44,611 bases of DNA from Bacteroidota bacterium (GTDB lineage: Bacteria; Bacteroidota; Bacteroidia; AKYH767-A; 2013-40CM-41-45): contig SHNE01000008.1 of the NCBI GenBank assembly GCA_004295015.1, positions 1 to 44,611 on the forward strand. Reading direction: 5' to 3'. Below, piece after piece: positions 24,038 to 33,603 of the stretch (positions within the stretch are counted from its first letter, which is position 1; the number at the start of each line of letters is the position of its first letter). Below the pieces are notes generated by a model. The model was not told where the DNA came from and made no database searches. It saw nothing but the letters and a program-made list of their open reading frames with translations. A program made the position numbers and the translations under genes.

Positions 24038-26038
24038 TTATTTTTGAAGTGAAGATTCTATTTTGTTCACAGATAATTTCAACTTCTGATTATCGATCAT
24101 CCATTGATAACTTTGCATCATTGAGAAGCAGTATATTTTCATGCTGTCAACCTTTTCGGGAAATTCAGAAATGAGATTTTTAGTTTCAAGATTTGCATAT
24201 TCATAAAGGGTTTCCATTCCGTTTTTCCTGAGAATCAGAAAATGCTTATCATCAATGCATCCGATGCGATCATCAGCGCAGAAATAAATAAAAGGCCTTT
24301 CTTCTTTAAGTAAATCTATCCCGAGAGTGTTATTTACATAGGGAATATTAAGCAAACCGAGTAGGGTAGGAGCAACATCAATTTGACCGGCAGGAGAATG
24401 AAATGTTTTAGCTTCCTTAAGTTTTTCAGGAGCATAATAGATCAGTGGACTTTCGTGGAATGCAAGAGGCATATCATAGGTATGTCCTAAGCTCAATCCA
24501 TGGTCTGCAATAAAAACAAACATCGTATTACTGAACCAGGGTTTTGTTCTGCATGCTTCCATAAATTGACTTATTGACCAATCAGCGTATTCGACGATTT
24601 GATCTGTTAACTCAACAGATTTAGGACTAAAGGAAATTCCATCAGGGATAATATAAGGACCATGATCACTTGTCGTCATGAATGCTGCCAGGAAGGGTTT
24701 CTCCTTTGAAGCCATTTTATCCAGTTGAGGAACTGCGAATTCAAACAGTTTATGATCAGGAACACCGTTTGTGCTTTGGATCCATTCAGATGGGTAATCC
24801 ATTTCAGAGTAAACACGATCAAAACCGTTTGCCATTAGAAAACCTCTGACATTATCAAAGTCCGGATCATGTGTTGTGAAAAAAGTAGTTTGATAACCTT
24901 CTTTGCGAAGTATGTTTGCAAGTCCGTCATGGGGAACTTGCATAAGTAATTTCATAGGGTGTTGCTTGTATAGAGCAGGGTAAGAGAAAAGCGTGCTATA
25001 AATTCCATTGAATGTATGAATACCTGCGGTATAAGTTTTATCAAAGTAATAGGAGTTGTTTTTTAATTGGTTTAAACCGGGAGTGAGATTTTGTGGGCCG
25101 CCCCATTTTCCCATTTTGAATTTTGACATAGCTTCCATTATCACTATAACAACATTCATCTTATCCATTTCGCCTGTTGGAATTATTGTACGGGCTAAGG
25201 GGAAAGCGGAATTATTTTCATCCTTAGTTGACGTAAGAAAATTTCCGGCCAATTTCAATGCTTCTTCAGAGGGCATTAAATTTATTTTGGCATTTACCGG
25301 GTTCAGGTCAAGAATACTGGAATGTATAAGCGTGAAGACAGGATTTATTCCCATATTATTCAACAGTGCATTATCGGAGAAAAAAGCGCTGCCAACTTGT
25401 ATAGGTGCTTTTCCACTGATTCTTCCTCTGATTCCGGCAAACAAAATCAAGCATCCGAACAGGATAAATGCCGAGTTGTAAATTTTCTTGTTTGAGTTCA
25501 GGTTTTCGGCTGTGTTATCAGGTGTTCTAACTTTTTTAAATTGTTTTGAGATGAACAAAACCTCAATAGTAATAAATAAAGCAAGGGGAATTATATAGAT
25601 GAGAAAAGTCTTCTCCTGAAGTACCATTTGTAATGAATAGCCCGGATTATCGATCCACAGGAATGCTGAACTGGAAAGAGGAGAAAAATAGTGAAGGAAG
25701 TACGGAATGTTGGCAAAGAGGATAAACAGAGTAAGGCTCAAGGAAAACAGTAGAAATATTTTGACGGTTGTAAAAATTGACTTATGCTTTAAATGAAACA
25801 AATCGATTATTCCCAGTGTGATGAAGGGAATAAACAATATGTAAGACAGGACAACCGTATCAAATTGAATCCCTATCAAAAAGGCCCGGAAAACTTCCAA
25901 TGTTTGAGTACCGTCTGATAATGGCCATTTTCTGACCGAAATATTATAGAGCACTAACCTGCACAATAAAAACAGGAAGATGTTGAAGCCAAAAACTTTC
26001 ACTATAAATGTGAAGTATGCCGGGACTCTTATTTTCAT
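24038..26038 (-). CDS. LTA-synthase / sulfatase-family membrane phosphotransferase
   Basis: A 666-residue protein of the alkaline phosphatase superfamily. About five membrane helices fill residues 1-190, followed by a large periplasmic domain. Core motifs are VVIVIMEAMSKFKMG near residue 300, the putative nucleophile Thr in AGIHTFNGIYSTLFSYP, TTSDHGPY and FIADHGLSLGHTYD (metal ligands). This arrangement matches lipoteichoic-acid-synthase-like phosphoglycerol or phosphoethanolamine transferases. In Gram-negatives these modify glycans or lipid heads rather than making teichoic acid. It is the first gene of a two-gene unit with the GDPD. Confidence 0.9.
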   Translation of the reverse strand: MKIRVPAYFTFIVKVFGFNIFLFLLCRLVLYNISVRKWPLSDGTQTLEVFRAFLIGIQFDTVVLSYILFIPFITLGIIDLFHLKHKSIFTTVKIFLLFSLSLTLFILFANIPYFLHYFSPLSSSAFLWIDNPGYSLQMVLQEKTFLIYIIPLALFITIEVLFISKQFKKVRTPDNTAENLNSNKKIYNSAFILFGCLILFAGIRGRISGKAPIQVGSAFFSDNALLNNMGINPVFTLIHSSILDLNPVNAKINLMPSEEALKLAGNFLTSTKDENNSAFPLARTIIPTGEMDKMNVVIVIMEAMSKFKMGKWGGPQNLTPGLNQLKNNSYYFDKTYTAGIHTFNGIYSTLFSYPALYKQHPMKLLMQVPHDGLANILRKEGYQTTFFTTHDPDFDNVRGFLMANGFDRVYSEMDYPSEWIQSTNGVPDHKLFEFAVPQLDKMASKEKPFLAAFMTTSDHGPYIIPDGISFSPKSVELTDQIVEYADWSISQFMEACRTKPWFSNTMFVFIADHGLSLGHTYDMPLAFHESPLIYYAPEKLKEAKTFHSPAGQIDVAPTLLGLLNIPYVNNTLGIDLLKEERPFIYFCADDRIGCIDDKHFLILRKNGMETLYEYANLETKNLISEFPEKVDSMKIYCFSMMQSYQWMIDNQKLKLSVNKIESSLQK

Positions 26039-26071
26039 GTTGGTTTATATCGGTAAAATATAATTCGAAAG

Positions 26072-27772
26072 CTATACTTCGTCTTTTACCAATTCCGGCT
26101 TTAGATTGAAAGCCTTGATTTCTTTGAATCTTCTTTTTTTATCGGCAATCTTTTGGTGTAACCATGCCGGCCAGCCTGATTCGTCCTCTGCGTCATAAAT
26201 TCTTAGAGTCTGATTAACATCCGGCCTGAGTAAATCATCCGATTTGCAATTTAAAATTTTTGCCGCGGCATTCACTCCCGAGTATGTTGCTCCGCCAACG
26301 CCATGGGAAAGAGTACTCGCACCGCAAAGGAAAAGATTCTTGATTTCTGATTTATTGGAAAAAGCGAAGGGACCAATTTGCATGAATGATTTTTCCGTGC
26401 CATATACACTACCCCTCGTCGTATTCAAATAATGCTCATTCGTTTTTGGTGTACCAAGTTCTGCTTGCACAATTTTATTCTTCACTCCGGGAAGAACTTT
26501 CTCGAGATTGTTTAAGAACTTTTCAATGATCTTCTCTTTGAACCTGGTGTAGTTCTCTCCATGATAATCACCGCTATGGTTAAATTCAGCAAAGCTCTCG
26601 TAATCGATAAATGTTACAAGTTCAAATGAATGATACCTTCCATTAAAACTTCCCGGATCTTTAAGCGTTGTACAGGAGATAAAAACTCCGGGAAATTCGT
26701 CGCCATCCAATATGTTTTTTGAAATCATATCCAGGTACAACCCATCAACTTCCTGATTTTTTAAATACCAGATGTTTCCTAAATCCATTCCTGCTTTTGT
26801 AACATCCATATCTACCGTAACAAAGAGTATGAGTGATGTGACTGAGTATTTAGTTTTAGAAAGTCGCTTTGTTAATCCCTTACTTAAATGTTCCGGGTCA
26901 ATCATTTTTGAATAGGTCATGGCCGGATCAGCATTCGAGATGACTCTGTCTGCAAAAATTTGTTTTCCGTCATGTAATTCAACTCCAAATGCGCACTTGT
27001 CTTTCACCAGGATTTTCTTCACCTTTTGTGCAGTACGAATTTCACCCTCATGTCTTTTCAAGCCGGTAGTCATGGCTTTTACGATTCCTGCTCCACCTCC
27101 CATTGGGTAATATGCACCTTCAAAATAATGTTCCATCACTGCACAGTGTACAGGAAAACTGGCTTTGAAAGGTGGAAGCCCGTGATCTCCACATTGTATG
27201 CTCAAAACTGCTTTTAAGAGAGGATCTTTAATATGCCAATCCAACACTCGTTTCAAACTGAAGAGTCCGTATTTACCCATATCTTTTGTACGAAATGGAA
27301 TTGTAATATTATCCCATAAACCACTCATCTTTGGAATTAGCTGTATCTGCCTGCTTACTTTTTTGATAAGCTGAAGATATTTTTTCAGTCTTTTCTTTTC
27401 AGCAGGAAATTTAACGGCCAGAGATTCATATAATTCATCGAGTCCGGCAGGGAGGTCAATTTTTTCATTTTGAATCCAACAATGTTCATAGCCTTTTTTA
27501 TTCATTCTGAAAAAGACCATGTCATTGGCAACTCCTAATCCTTCATATAGGGTTCTTGTCGATTCACCTTTGCCAAGGAGTCCGATATAATGAACTCCCG
27601 GACTGAATCTTTGTCCGTTCAAATGAAAACTATGGCACCATCCACCCGGGACGTAGTGTTGTTCAAGAACTAATACTTTTTGTCCTGCGCGGGCAAGACA
27701 TATGGCTGCGGCAAGTCCCCCTGCGCCGGACCCAATGATTACCGTATCAAACTTTTCATTTGGTGCTGACAT
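26072..27772 (-). CDS. RetSat/CrtI-like FAD-dependent oxidoreductase
   Basis: A 566-residue flavoprotein of the phytoene desaturase / carotenoid isomerase superfamily. The FAD fingerprint is VIIGSGAGGLAAAICLARAG (Gly14-Gly19), followed by VLEQHYVPGGWCHSF and FSPGVHYIG, a pattern I associate with all-trans-retinol 13,14-reductase-like proteins. A second FAD contact, LFLCGASTLSHGVGGATYSGVNAA, lies near residue 485. A basic C-terminal extension of about 50 residues (from RPDVNQTLRIYDAEDESGW) is present. The substrate is probably a polyene or isoprenoid, but none of the adjacent genes is a carotenoid gene. Confidence 0.88.
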   Translation of the reverse strand: MSAPNEKFDTVIIGSGAGGLAAAICLARAGQKVLVLEQHYVPGGWCHSFHLNGQRFSPGVHYIGLLGKGESTRTLYEGLGVANDMVFFRMNKKGYEHCWIQNEKIDLPAGLDELYESLAVKFPAEKKRLKKYLQLIKKVSRQIQLIPKMSGLWDNITIPFRTKDMGKYGLFSLKRVLDWHIKDPLLKAVLSIQCGDHGLPPFKASFPVHCAVMEHYFEGAYYPMGGGAGIVKAMTTGLKRHEGEIRTAQKVKKILVKDKCAFGVELHDGKQIFADRVISNADPAMTYSKMIDPEHLSKGLTKRLSKTKYSVTSLILFVTVDMDVTKAGMDLGNIWYLKNQEVDGLYLDMISKNILDGDEFPGVFISCTTLKDPGSFNGRYHSFELVTFIDYESFAEFNHSGDYHGENYTRFKEKIIEKFLNNLEKVLPGVKNKIVQAELGTPKTNEHYLNTTRGSVYGTEKSFMQIGPFAFSNKSEIKNLFLCGASTLSHGVGGATYSGVNAAAKILNCKSDDLLRPDVNQTLRIYDAEDESGWPAWLHQKIADKKRRFKEIKAFNLKPELVKDEV

Positions 27773-27826
27773 ACCGGGCTGTGAGATTAAAAGAGTGCAA
27801 GAGTTTTATGTGAAGGCAGATTTGTT

Positions 27827-27834
27827 CAAATGTA
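27827..27834 (-). promoter_or_regulatory. Candidate -7 element upstream of the RetSat-like gene
   Basis: The minus strand reads TACATTTG, matching the Bacteroidota -7 consensus TAnnTTTG, about 55 bases before the start at 27772. A TTTG at 27863-27860 is a possible -33 element, but its spacing (25 bases) is a little long. Confidence 0.3.
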
Positions 27835-27922
27835 CTGAAAAGCTGAGATTAAAAAGCCTCAAATTCCCTATAATTAAAGATATAACAGGGTAGGAGAATG
27901 CGTTTTCAGATCCACATTTATT

Positions 27923-28603
27923 TTACTGTCTGATGATTCGGCCATCATCCATTTCCATTACCCTGTCAGTTCCTGCGGAAAATTCAGGATCATGGGTTAC
28001 GATGAGCAAGGTTTGATGAAATTCTTTAGCCAGCCTCTGAAAAATTTCAAAAACAATCTGACTATTATGTTTGTCCAGATTCCCTGATGGTTCATCACCC
28101 ATGATGATCAGAGGATCATTGATCAATGCACGGGCAATGGCAACTCTTTGTTTCTCTCCGCCGGAAATCTGATTAGCTTTTTTTAAGGCATGTTTTTCAA
28201 TACCGAAGATTTTTAATTTTTCTATTGCACGATGCTCAATTTCTTCTTCAGAATACTTACCTAGTTTTAAAGCGGGTAGCATTACATTTTTAAGAACGCT
28301 AAATTCGTTCAACAAGTAGTGAAATTGAAATACGAATCCGATTTTTTCATTTCGAATAAGAGCAAGCTCATTTTCAGTTTTACCTGAGATATTTGTGCCG
28401 TCAATTTTCAGAGTACCTTGAAAATCGGTATCCATGGTGGATAAAATGTACAATAATGTTGATTTACCACAACCTGATTTCCCTATGACAGATACGAATT
28501 CTCCTCGTGTAATTGTAAAATTAATTTCCTTCAACACATGAAATGGCAATGGATTGTGAAAAAACTTATTGATGTTTTCAGCCTGGAGAATAATTTTACT
28601 CAT
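27923..28603 (-). CDS. ABC transporter ATP-binding protein (MacB/LolD type)
   Basis: A 226-residue ATPase of the lipoprotein-release/macrolide-export class. Walker A is GKSGCGKST (residues 41-49), the Q-loop lies in GFVFQFHYLL, the signature is QISGGEKQRVAIARAL, and Walker B is IIMGDEPSGNLD, followed by a switch His in LLIVTHD. It lies two bases after the permease and would form a dimer with it at the inner membrane. The cargo is unknown. Confidence 0.95.
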   Translation of the reverse strand: MSKIILQAENINKFFHNPLPFHVLKEINFTITRGEFVSVIGKSGCGKSTLLYILSTMDTDFQGTLKIDGTNISGKTENELALIRNEKIGFVFQFHYLLNEFSVLKNVMLPALKLGKYSEEEIEHRAIEKLKIFGIEKHALKKANQISGGEKQRVAIARALINDPLIIMGDEPSGNLDKHNSQIVFEIFQRLAKEFHQTLLIVTHDPEFSAGTDRVMEMDDGRIIRQ

Positions 28604-28605
28604 AG

Positions 28606-29865
28606 TTACTTGCCTCTTATGATTATTACCGGGTCAATTTTACTTGCCTTTCTTGCCGGAAAGAATCCGGCAAAGTAAGTTGTGATGATGGCAAAGGTTA
28701 CGCCAATAAAATAGTACATTGGATTGTAGTTGACGGGGTAAGTGCTTATCGTAGGTAAAGCTGAGGTAACAAAGGGAATTTGATCAATCAGTTTAGAAAT
28801 TAAATATCCGAACAATAACCCAAATACACCTCCAAAAACACCTATGCTTAGTGATATGGTGATAAATATATTGTTCACATCTTTCCCTGAGAAACCTGTG
28901 GCTTTTAGTATGGCGATTGAATCCATCTTTTCATAAATCATCATGTTCAGAATATTGTATATTCCGAAACCGGCGACAATAAGTAAGGTAATGCCCACCG
29001 TGTATGATATCAGAGTCCTTACTCTGGTCCCTGTTTCAAATTGAGAATTGACAGTCTGGAGATCTTCTGTATCAACATTGAATAATGAACCATAATATTT
29101 GGCGAGCTCAGGTGCAAGGTTCAGGTCTTTCAATTTGACCTGAACGTCGGTAATGTAGCTGCTTGTTTGACCAAGGAGTTTCTGGGTAGTGGCAATGGAC
29201 GCATAGCTTTGAACCTTATCCAGGTCCTGCAAACCGGATTGAAAGAAGCCGACTACTTTCAATTGAATTCTTTCTCCTTTAGCACTGGTTACCTGCACAA
29301 CGTCTCCAACTTTGGTGAGCATTTTATCGGCAGCTGCTTTTCCCAAAATAATACTATTCGGAATATTTTTAAGATCGATGTAGTTCCCCTGAACTACATA
29401 ATCACTAAAAAAGAATAATTTATTTTCTTGCTCTACTTCAATTCCATTTATTACTCCTGTAATGTCAATTGCTCCAACATTATAAAATACCTGTGTAGTA
29501 ATTTTTGGAGCAATGCCGAGTACCCGCTTGTCTTTACTAAGGGCAGACATGATTGCCGACACATTATAAATTTCTACTCTTTCTGTATTAGGCTTTACAG
29601 ATTCTATAAAATTGAAGGATGATTTTAGTTTTTCTGAAAGATCTATTGGCTGTACTTTACTGGGCTTTATTTCATTGAAAAACTTTATATGTGGAGTTCG
29701 GTTTAGAATGAGACCATCCAGAAGATCATTCAATCCGGTCATAAAACCTAGGAGGGCAATGAACATAGTTATGCTGAAGGTGACTCCGATAGCAGCAACC
29801 AATGTTTGCTTCCACCTTGCCAGTAGGAGCGAGTACGCAATTTCCCAGTTGAGTCGGAATTTCAA
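28606..29865 (-). CDS. ABC transporter permease (FtsX/MacB/LolC type)
   Basis: A 419-residue inner-membrane protein. The N-terminal helix (about 18-42, WKQTLVAAIGVTFSITMFIAL) is followed by a large periplasmic domain of the MacB-core type (about 45-275). Three C-terminal helices form the FtsX domain (TLLIVAGFGIYNILNMMIYEKMDSIAIL split across residues near 290-320, and the final ARKASKIDPVIIIRG). This arrangement supports a mechanotransmission-type exporter with the adjacent adaptor and ATPase. Its start overlaps the adaptor stop by four bases, so the three genes form one operon. Confidence 0.93.
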   Translation of the reverse strand: MKFRLNWEIAYSLLLARWKQTLVAAIGVTFSITMFIALLGFMTGLNDLLDGLILNRTPHIKFFNEIKPSKVQPIDLSEKLKSSFNFIESVKPNTERVEIYNVSAIMSALSKDKRVLGIAPKITTQVFYNVGAIDITGVINGIEVEQENKLFFFSDYVVQGNYIDLKNIPNSIILGKAAADKMLTKVGDVVQVTSAKGERIQLKVVGFFQSGLQDLDKVQSYASIATTQKLLGQTSSYITDVQVKLKDLNLAPELAKYYGSLFNVDTEDLQTVNSQFETGTRVRTLISYTVGITLLIVAGFGIYNILNMMIYEKMDSIAILKATGFSGKDVNNIFITISLSIGVFGGVFGLLFGYLISKLIDQIPFVTSALPTISTYPVNYNPMYYFIGVTFAIITTYFAGFFPARKASKIDPVIIIRGK

Positions 29866-30944
29866 TTTTGTGGAATTACAATTTCATCATCTTTAGAAAG
29901 CCCTTCCAGCACCTCTGCTTTTTGATAATCTTTTAACCCGAGTTTTACTTTTATTTTTTCTCCGTCAGCATTTACCACATACTCTTCCTGAAAGATATAA
30001 CTTCTCGGAACAGTCAGGGCTTTCTCTTTTGTTTGAATCAGAATAGTTGCTTCAAGGGTAAGGTTAGGATACAAAACGGGTGGCTGCTGTGTAAATTCGG
30101 CTTCAGCAGTAAATGTTTTGGATCGTTCATTCATAAGTGGATATATTTTCGTTATTACTGCTTCGAACAACTGACCTTTGTAGCTGTCGAGTGTGACAAA
30201 AACTTTTTTCCCTGTTCTAACTTTTACAATATCATATTCATCGACCTGCAGTTCCAAAATAAATTCTGAAGCATCACCAATGATAGCCAGAGGTGTTTGT
30301 GTGGTTACCATTTCTCCCTTTTCTTTCAGTAGTCCATAGATCTTTCCATTGATTTTACTTCGAACCAAGAAATCATTCTCAACTGTTTTGCTGATGTTAA
30401 AATTATTTTTGGATTGTTCGGAATTGAAGTTCAAGGTTTTTTTTAAGTCGTTGTAACGTATTATTGCCGACTCTAATGCAGTTTTGGAATTCGCAAAGGC
30501 CAATTCCCTTTGCTCCAGTTCAACCTTTGATCCGATCTTATCGTTCCATAGTTTTTCTTGTCTTTTATATAGCAAGGAATCATTATTGTATTTGGATTTT
30601 GCCAGGTCAATGGCGAGTTGAAGCTCAACAAGTTTTTGTTTATTGGAATTCAGATCTGCAAAATCGGCAGCCAGACGGGCATTTTCAGTATTTAGTTTCG
30701 AAGTCTCATTTACGAGTGAAAGTATTGGTGATCCGGGCTTCACCGTATCACCTTCTGAAACAAAAATATTATCGACTAATCCATTCACTGAGGCAAAAAC
30801 CTGATATTGATTTTTGCTTTTAATAATTCCTGATGCATAAACAGATTCGGAGATAGATTCAATTGTCGGATTAATTTTTTCTGTATTGTTTTTGCACGAA
30901 AATGCAAACAAGACGAAGAATATGATCAAAAGGGGATTGCGCAT
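29862..30944 (-). CDS. Periplasmic adaptor lipoprotein (MacA/HlyD-like)
   Basis: A 360-residue membrane-fusion protein. MRNPLLIIFFVLFAFSC is a lipoprotein signal with Cys17 as the probable lipidated residue. A biotinyl-lipoyl-like half (YQVFASVNGLVDNIFVSEGD) precedes a long helical hairpin (about 75-165, rich in Asn, Lys, Glu and Leu). The second half-motif is LVRSKINGKIYGLLKEKGE, followed by a beta-barrel domain. It would link the MacB-type permease to an outer-membrane channel; no TolC-like gene lies in the window. First gene of the three-gene operon. Confidence 0.92.
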   Translation of the reverse strand: MRNPLLIIFFVLFAFSCKNNTEKINPTIESISESVYASGIIKSKNQYQVFASVNGLVDNIFVSEGDTVKPGSPILSLVNETSKLNTENARLAADFADLNSNKQKLVELQLAIDLAKSKYNNDSLLYKRQEKLWNDKIGSKVELEQRELAFANSKTALESAIIRYNDLKKTLNFNSEQSKNNFNISKTVENDFLVRSKINGKIYGLLKEKGEMVTTQTPLAIIGDASEFILELQVDEYDIVKVRTGKKVFVTLDSYKGQLFEAVITKIYPLMNERSKTFTAEAEFTQQPPVLYPNLTLEATILIQTKEKALTVPRSYIFQEEYVVNADGEKIKVKLGLKDYQKAEVLEGLSKDDEIVIPQN

Positions 30945-31117
30945 TGTGAAGGTTTCTGAGATTCAAATTTAATGGAAAATTATTAGCAGGAACATGATAT
31001 AAGTCTTTAACCTATCAAGCTGAGGTATTTTGACCAAATGTATTCTGAGACTGGAGCTTCAGTGGTTTTGGCTGTTATGACCATGAAACACAGTTTTTCG
31101 GATAATGTTTAAAATGA

Positions 31118-31145
31118 AAAAGCTCCGGTTATTACCGGAGCTTTT
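31118..31145 (-). terminator. Terminator after the M3 peptidase gene
   Basis: AGCTCCGGT (31121-31129) and ACCGGAGCT (31134-31142) pair exactly around the loop TATT, with an A-run and T-run at the ends. It lies 34 bases beyond the minus-strand peptidase stop and also looks usable in the plus direction. Confidence 0.88.
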
Positions 31146-31178
31146 ATAATAAGCATGTATTTTAAACTCTGCCTAAAC

Positions 31179-33398
31179 TTATTTCACTGGATTTGGCTTA
31201 GGGCTGGGTATTGTTCCGCCTTTTACTTCTGCAACAGGAAAGCCACGCTTGCGCATCAATGCCTCTGTTTTCGGGTCACGACCACGGAATGCTTTATATC
31301 CATCCTGAGGATCAATTGTGTTTCCGACGGAGAAAATATTATCATTTAATCGCTTGGCTACTGCTTTATCATATGGCCCATTGCCTTCTAAAAAGGCTTC
31401 ATAGACATCGGCAGTTAAAACATCTGACCAGAGATAGCTGTAATATCCGGCAGAGTAACCATCACCGGAAAAGATATGACCGAATTGTGGAGTCCTGTGA
31501 CGCATCACAATTTCCTTTGGCATACCAAGAGTTGCAAGGGTTTCTTTTTCAAATTTGTCTGCATCAATTTTTACATCACCTGCTAAATGTAATTTCATAT
31601 CTACAATGGCACTGGCAAGATATTCGATGGTGGCAAAGCCCTCGTTGAACGTAGAAGCTTTTTCGATTCGGGAAACCAGGGATTCCGGTATTGCCTTACC
31701 TGTTTTGTAATGAATGGCAAACTGTTGTAAGACTTCCGGAGTAGAAAGCCAATGTTCAAGCAGCTGTGAAGGAAATTCAACATAATCGCGAACGACATTT
31801 GTTCCTGATAAAGACGGATAGGTAACATTAGAAGCTAATCCATGCAGTGCATGACCGAATTCATGGAAAAGTGTGCTTGCATCATCCCATGAAATAAGTA
31901 CAGGTTCACCGGGTGTTCCTTTTACAAAATTTGAATTATTGGAAACAATGGTTGTGATTTTCCCGTCCATTTTTTGTTGATTGCGATAGGCATTCATCCA
32001 GGCACCTGATCTTTTGCCTGAACGAGCGTAGGCATCAAAATACCAAAGACCTATGTGCTCTCCGCTTGATTTCTTTTTCACTTCCCAAACGCGAACATCA
32101 GGATGATAAACAGGGACATCATTCACCGGAGTGAAGACAAAATCAAATAACTCACCCGCTACCCAAAACATACCTTCTCTTAATTTTTCCAGTTGGAGAT
32201 ACTCTTTTACTTCATTTTGATCGAGGTCGTAACGTTCCTTTCTTACTTTTTCGGCATAGTAGCGATAGTCCCACGGTTCGATGGTGATGTTAGCTCCTTC
32301 TTTATTAGCCAGAGCCTGCATATCTGCTACTTCTTCTTTAACACGTGCAACAGCAGGTGTCCAAACAGATTCTAAAAGTTGTAATGCATTTTCAGGAGTC
32401 TTGGCCATCGTATTTTCCAAACGCCAATGTGCATGCGTTTTGTATCCGAGAATTTTTGCTCTCTCTGCACGGAGGGACAATATTTGTGTGATGATGGCAT
32501 TGTTATCATGCTCATCACCATTATCACCGCGGTTGATAAACATTCTCCAAACCTGCTCTCTTAACGTGCGATTGTCAGCATAGGTGAGAAAGGGGTCAAC
32601 TGAAGAACGGGTGTTTTTTATAACCCAGTTTCCGGGATTTTTTTCTCCGCCTCCGGCTTGTGCTGCCGCATCTGTAATTGATTGCGGCAATCCTTTTAAG
32701 TCAGCAGCTTTCGTAATAAGGACAGTGCGATTCATTTCATCCGAAAGAAGATTCTGGCTGAAACGTGTATACAATCCTGCCAGATCCTGATTAAGTTGAG
32801 ACATTTTTGCTTTCGCACTTCCATCCAGCTTAGCTCCTGCTCTTACAAAATTGGTATAGTAAATCCAGGTAAGCCTTTGTTGTTCGGGAGTCAGCTTAGA
32901 CTTTTCAGGCGAATTATATACTTTTTCAATTCGTGCAAAAAGTTTTTCGTTTTGTGTAATTTGATCAGAGAATGCTGAAAGTTTCGGAGCCATTTCTGTT
33001 TCCACAGCCTGAAATTCTTCGTTGTTCATTGAAGAGCTCCACACCCCATAAATAGTGCTGACTCTGTCCAGGCTCTGACCGGTCATATCAAGTGCGGCAA
33101 TGGTATTTTCAAAAGTTGCTGCTTCAGGATTGCCGGCAATTTTTTCGATCTCATCCAGATTCTCTTTCATGGCAGCCTCAAGTGCCGGTTTGAAATCAGA
33201 GATTTTTACTTTGTCAAATGCCGGTACTCCGCCATATGGTCCGGACCATTTTGCAAGAAGAGGGTTTTGGTCAGCAGCGCTTGTAAGCGTATTCTCTGCT
33301 CCGGAAGTGTGCATCGTGTTCATCGACATAGTTGAAGGATTTTGTGCAAAGGCAGACACCGAAATGAATACACTACACAATAATAGAAGTTTTCGCAT
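31179..33398 (-). CDS. dcp: M3-family zinc metallopeptidase (Dcp / oligopeptidase A-like)
   Basis: A 739-residue peptidase of family M3. The N-terminus MRKLLLLCSVFISVSAFA followed by Q is a Sec signal, so it is exported, unlike cytosolic oligopeptidase A. The metal motif is HEFGHALHGL (His512, Glu513, His516) in SWDDASTLFHEFGH, and the third ligand probably lies in the downstream EGFATIEYLAS stretch. The conserved C-terminal block YSAGYYSYLWSDVLTADVYE is present. Such enzymes remove dipeptides from peptide C-termini or degrade oligopeptides. Length and motifs are typical. It is transcribed alone with its own terminator. Confidence 0.95.
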   Translation of the reverse strand: MRKLLLLCSVFISVSAFAQNPSTMSMNTMHTSGAENTLTSAADQNPLLAKWSGPYGGVPAFDKVKISDFKPALEAAMKENLDEIEKIAGNPEAATFENTIAALDMTGQSLDRVSTIYGVWSSSMNNEEFQAVETEMAPKLSAFSDQITQNEKLFARIEKVYNSPEKSKLTPEQQRLTWIYYTNFVRAGAKLDGSAKAKMSQLNQDLAGLYTRFSQNLLSDEMNRTVLITKAADLKGLPQSITDAAAQAGGGEKNPGNWVIKNTRSSVDPFLTYADNRTLREQVWRMFINRGDNGDEHDNNAIITQILSLRAERAKILGYKTHAHWRLENTMAKTPENALQLLESVWTPAVARVKEEVADMQALANKEGANITIEPWDYRYYAEKVRKERYDLDQNEVKEYLQLEKLREGMFWVAGELFDFVFTPVNDVPVYHPDVRVWEVKKKSSGEHIGLWYFDAYARSGKRSGAWMNAYRNQQKMDGKITTIVSNNSNFVKGTPGEPVLISWDDASTLFHEFGHALHGLASNVTYPSLSGTNVVRDYVEFPSQLLEHWLSTPEVLQQFAIHYKTGKAIPESLVSRIEKASTFNEGFATIEYLASAIVDMKLHLAGDVKIDADKFEKETLATLGMPKEIVMRHRTPQFGHIFSGDGYSAGYYSYLWSDVLTADVYEAFLEGNGPYDKAVAKRLNDNIFSVGNTIDPQDGYKAFRGRDPKTEALMRKRGFPVAEVKGGTIPSPKPNPVK

Positions 33399-33603
33399 TT
33401 TTATTTTTTTAATTGTTTAGGAAAAACGGCAAGTAGAAATAAATTCATTCTTGCCATCAGATTCTATCTGGCTACTGAATATAATGGGGATAAAAAATTT
33501 GACCTATTTAGTCTTTGTCAATATTAGAAATGCAAAAGTACGGTTTTTATTACAATTTTTACTATAGATAGCGACAATTTTATTTATAAAACCGCATCGT
33601 ATT

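Noticed and set aside
25056..25481. 141-codon plus-strand open frame within the LTA-synthase-like gene
   Set aside because: Antisense shadow; the minus-strand gene has complete catalytic motifs throughout this stretch.
30964..30971. TAAATTTG on the minus strand as a promoter for the MacA-like gene
   Set aside because: It fits TAnnTTTG, but the region is AT-rich, no -33 element is seen, and it would leave a very short leader.
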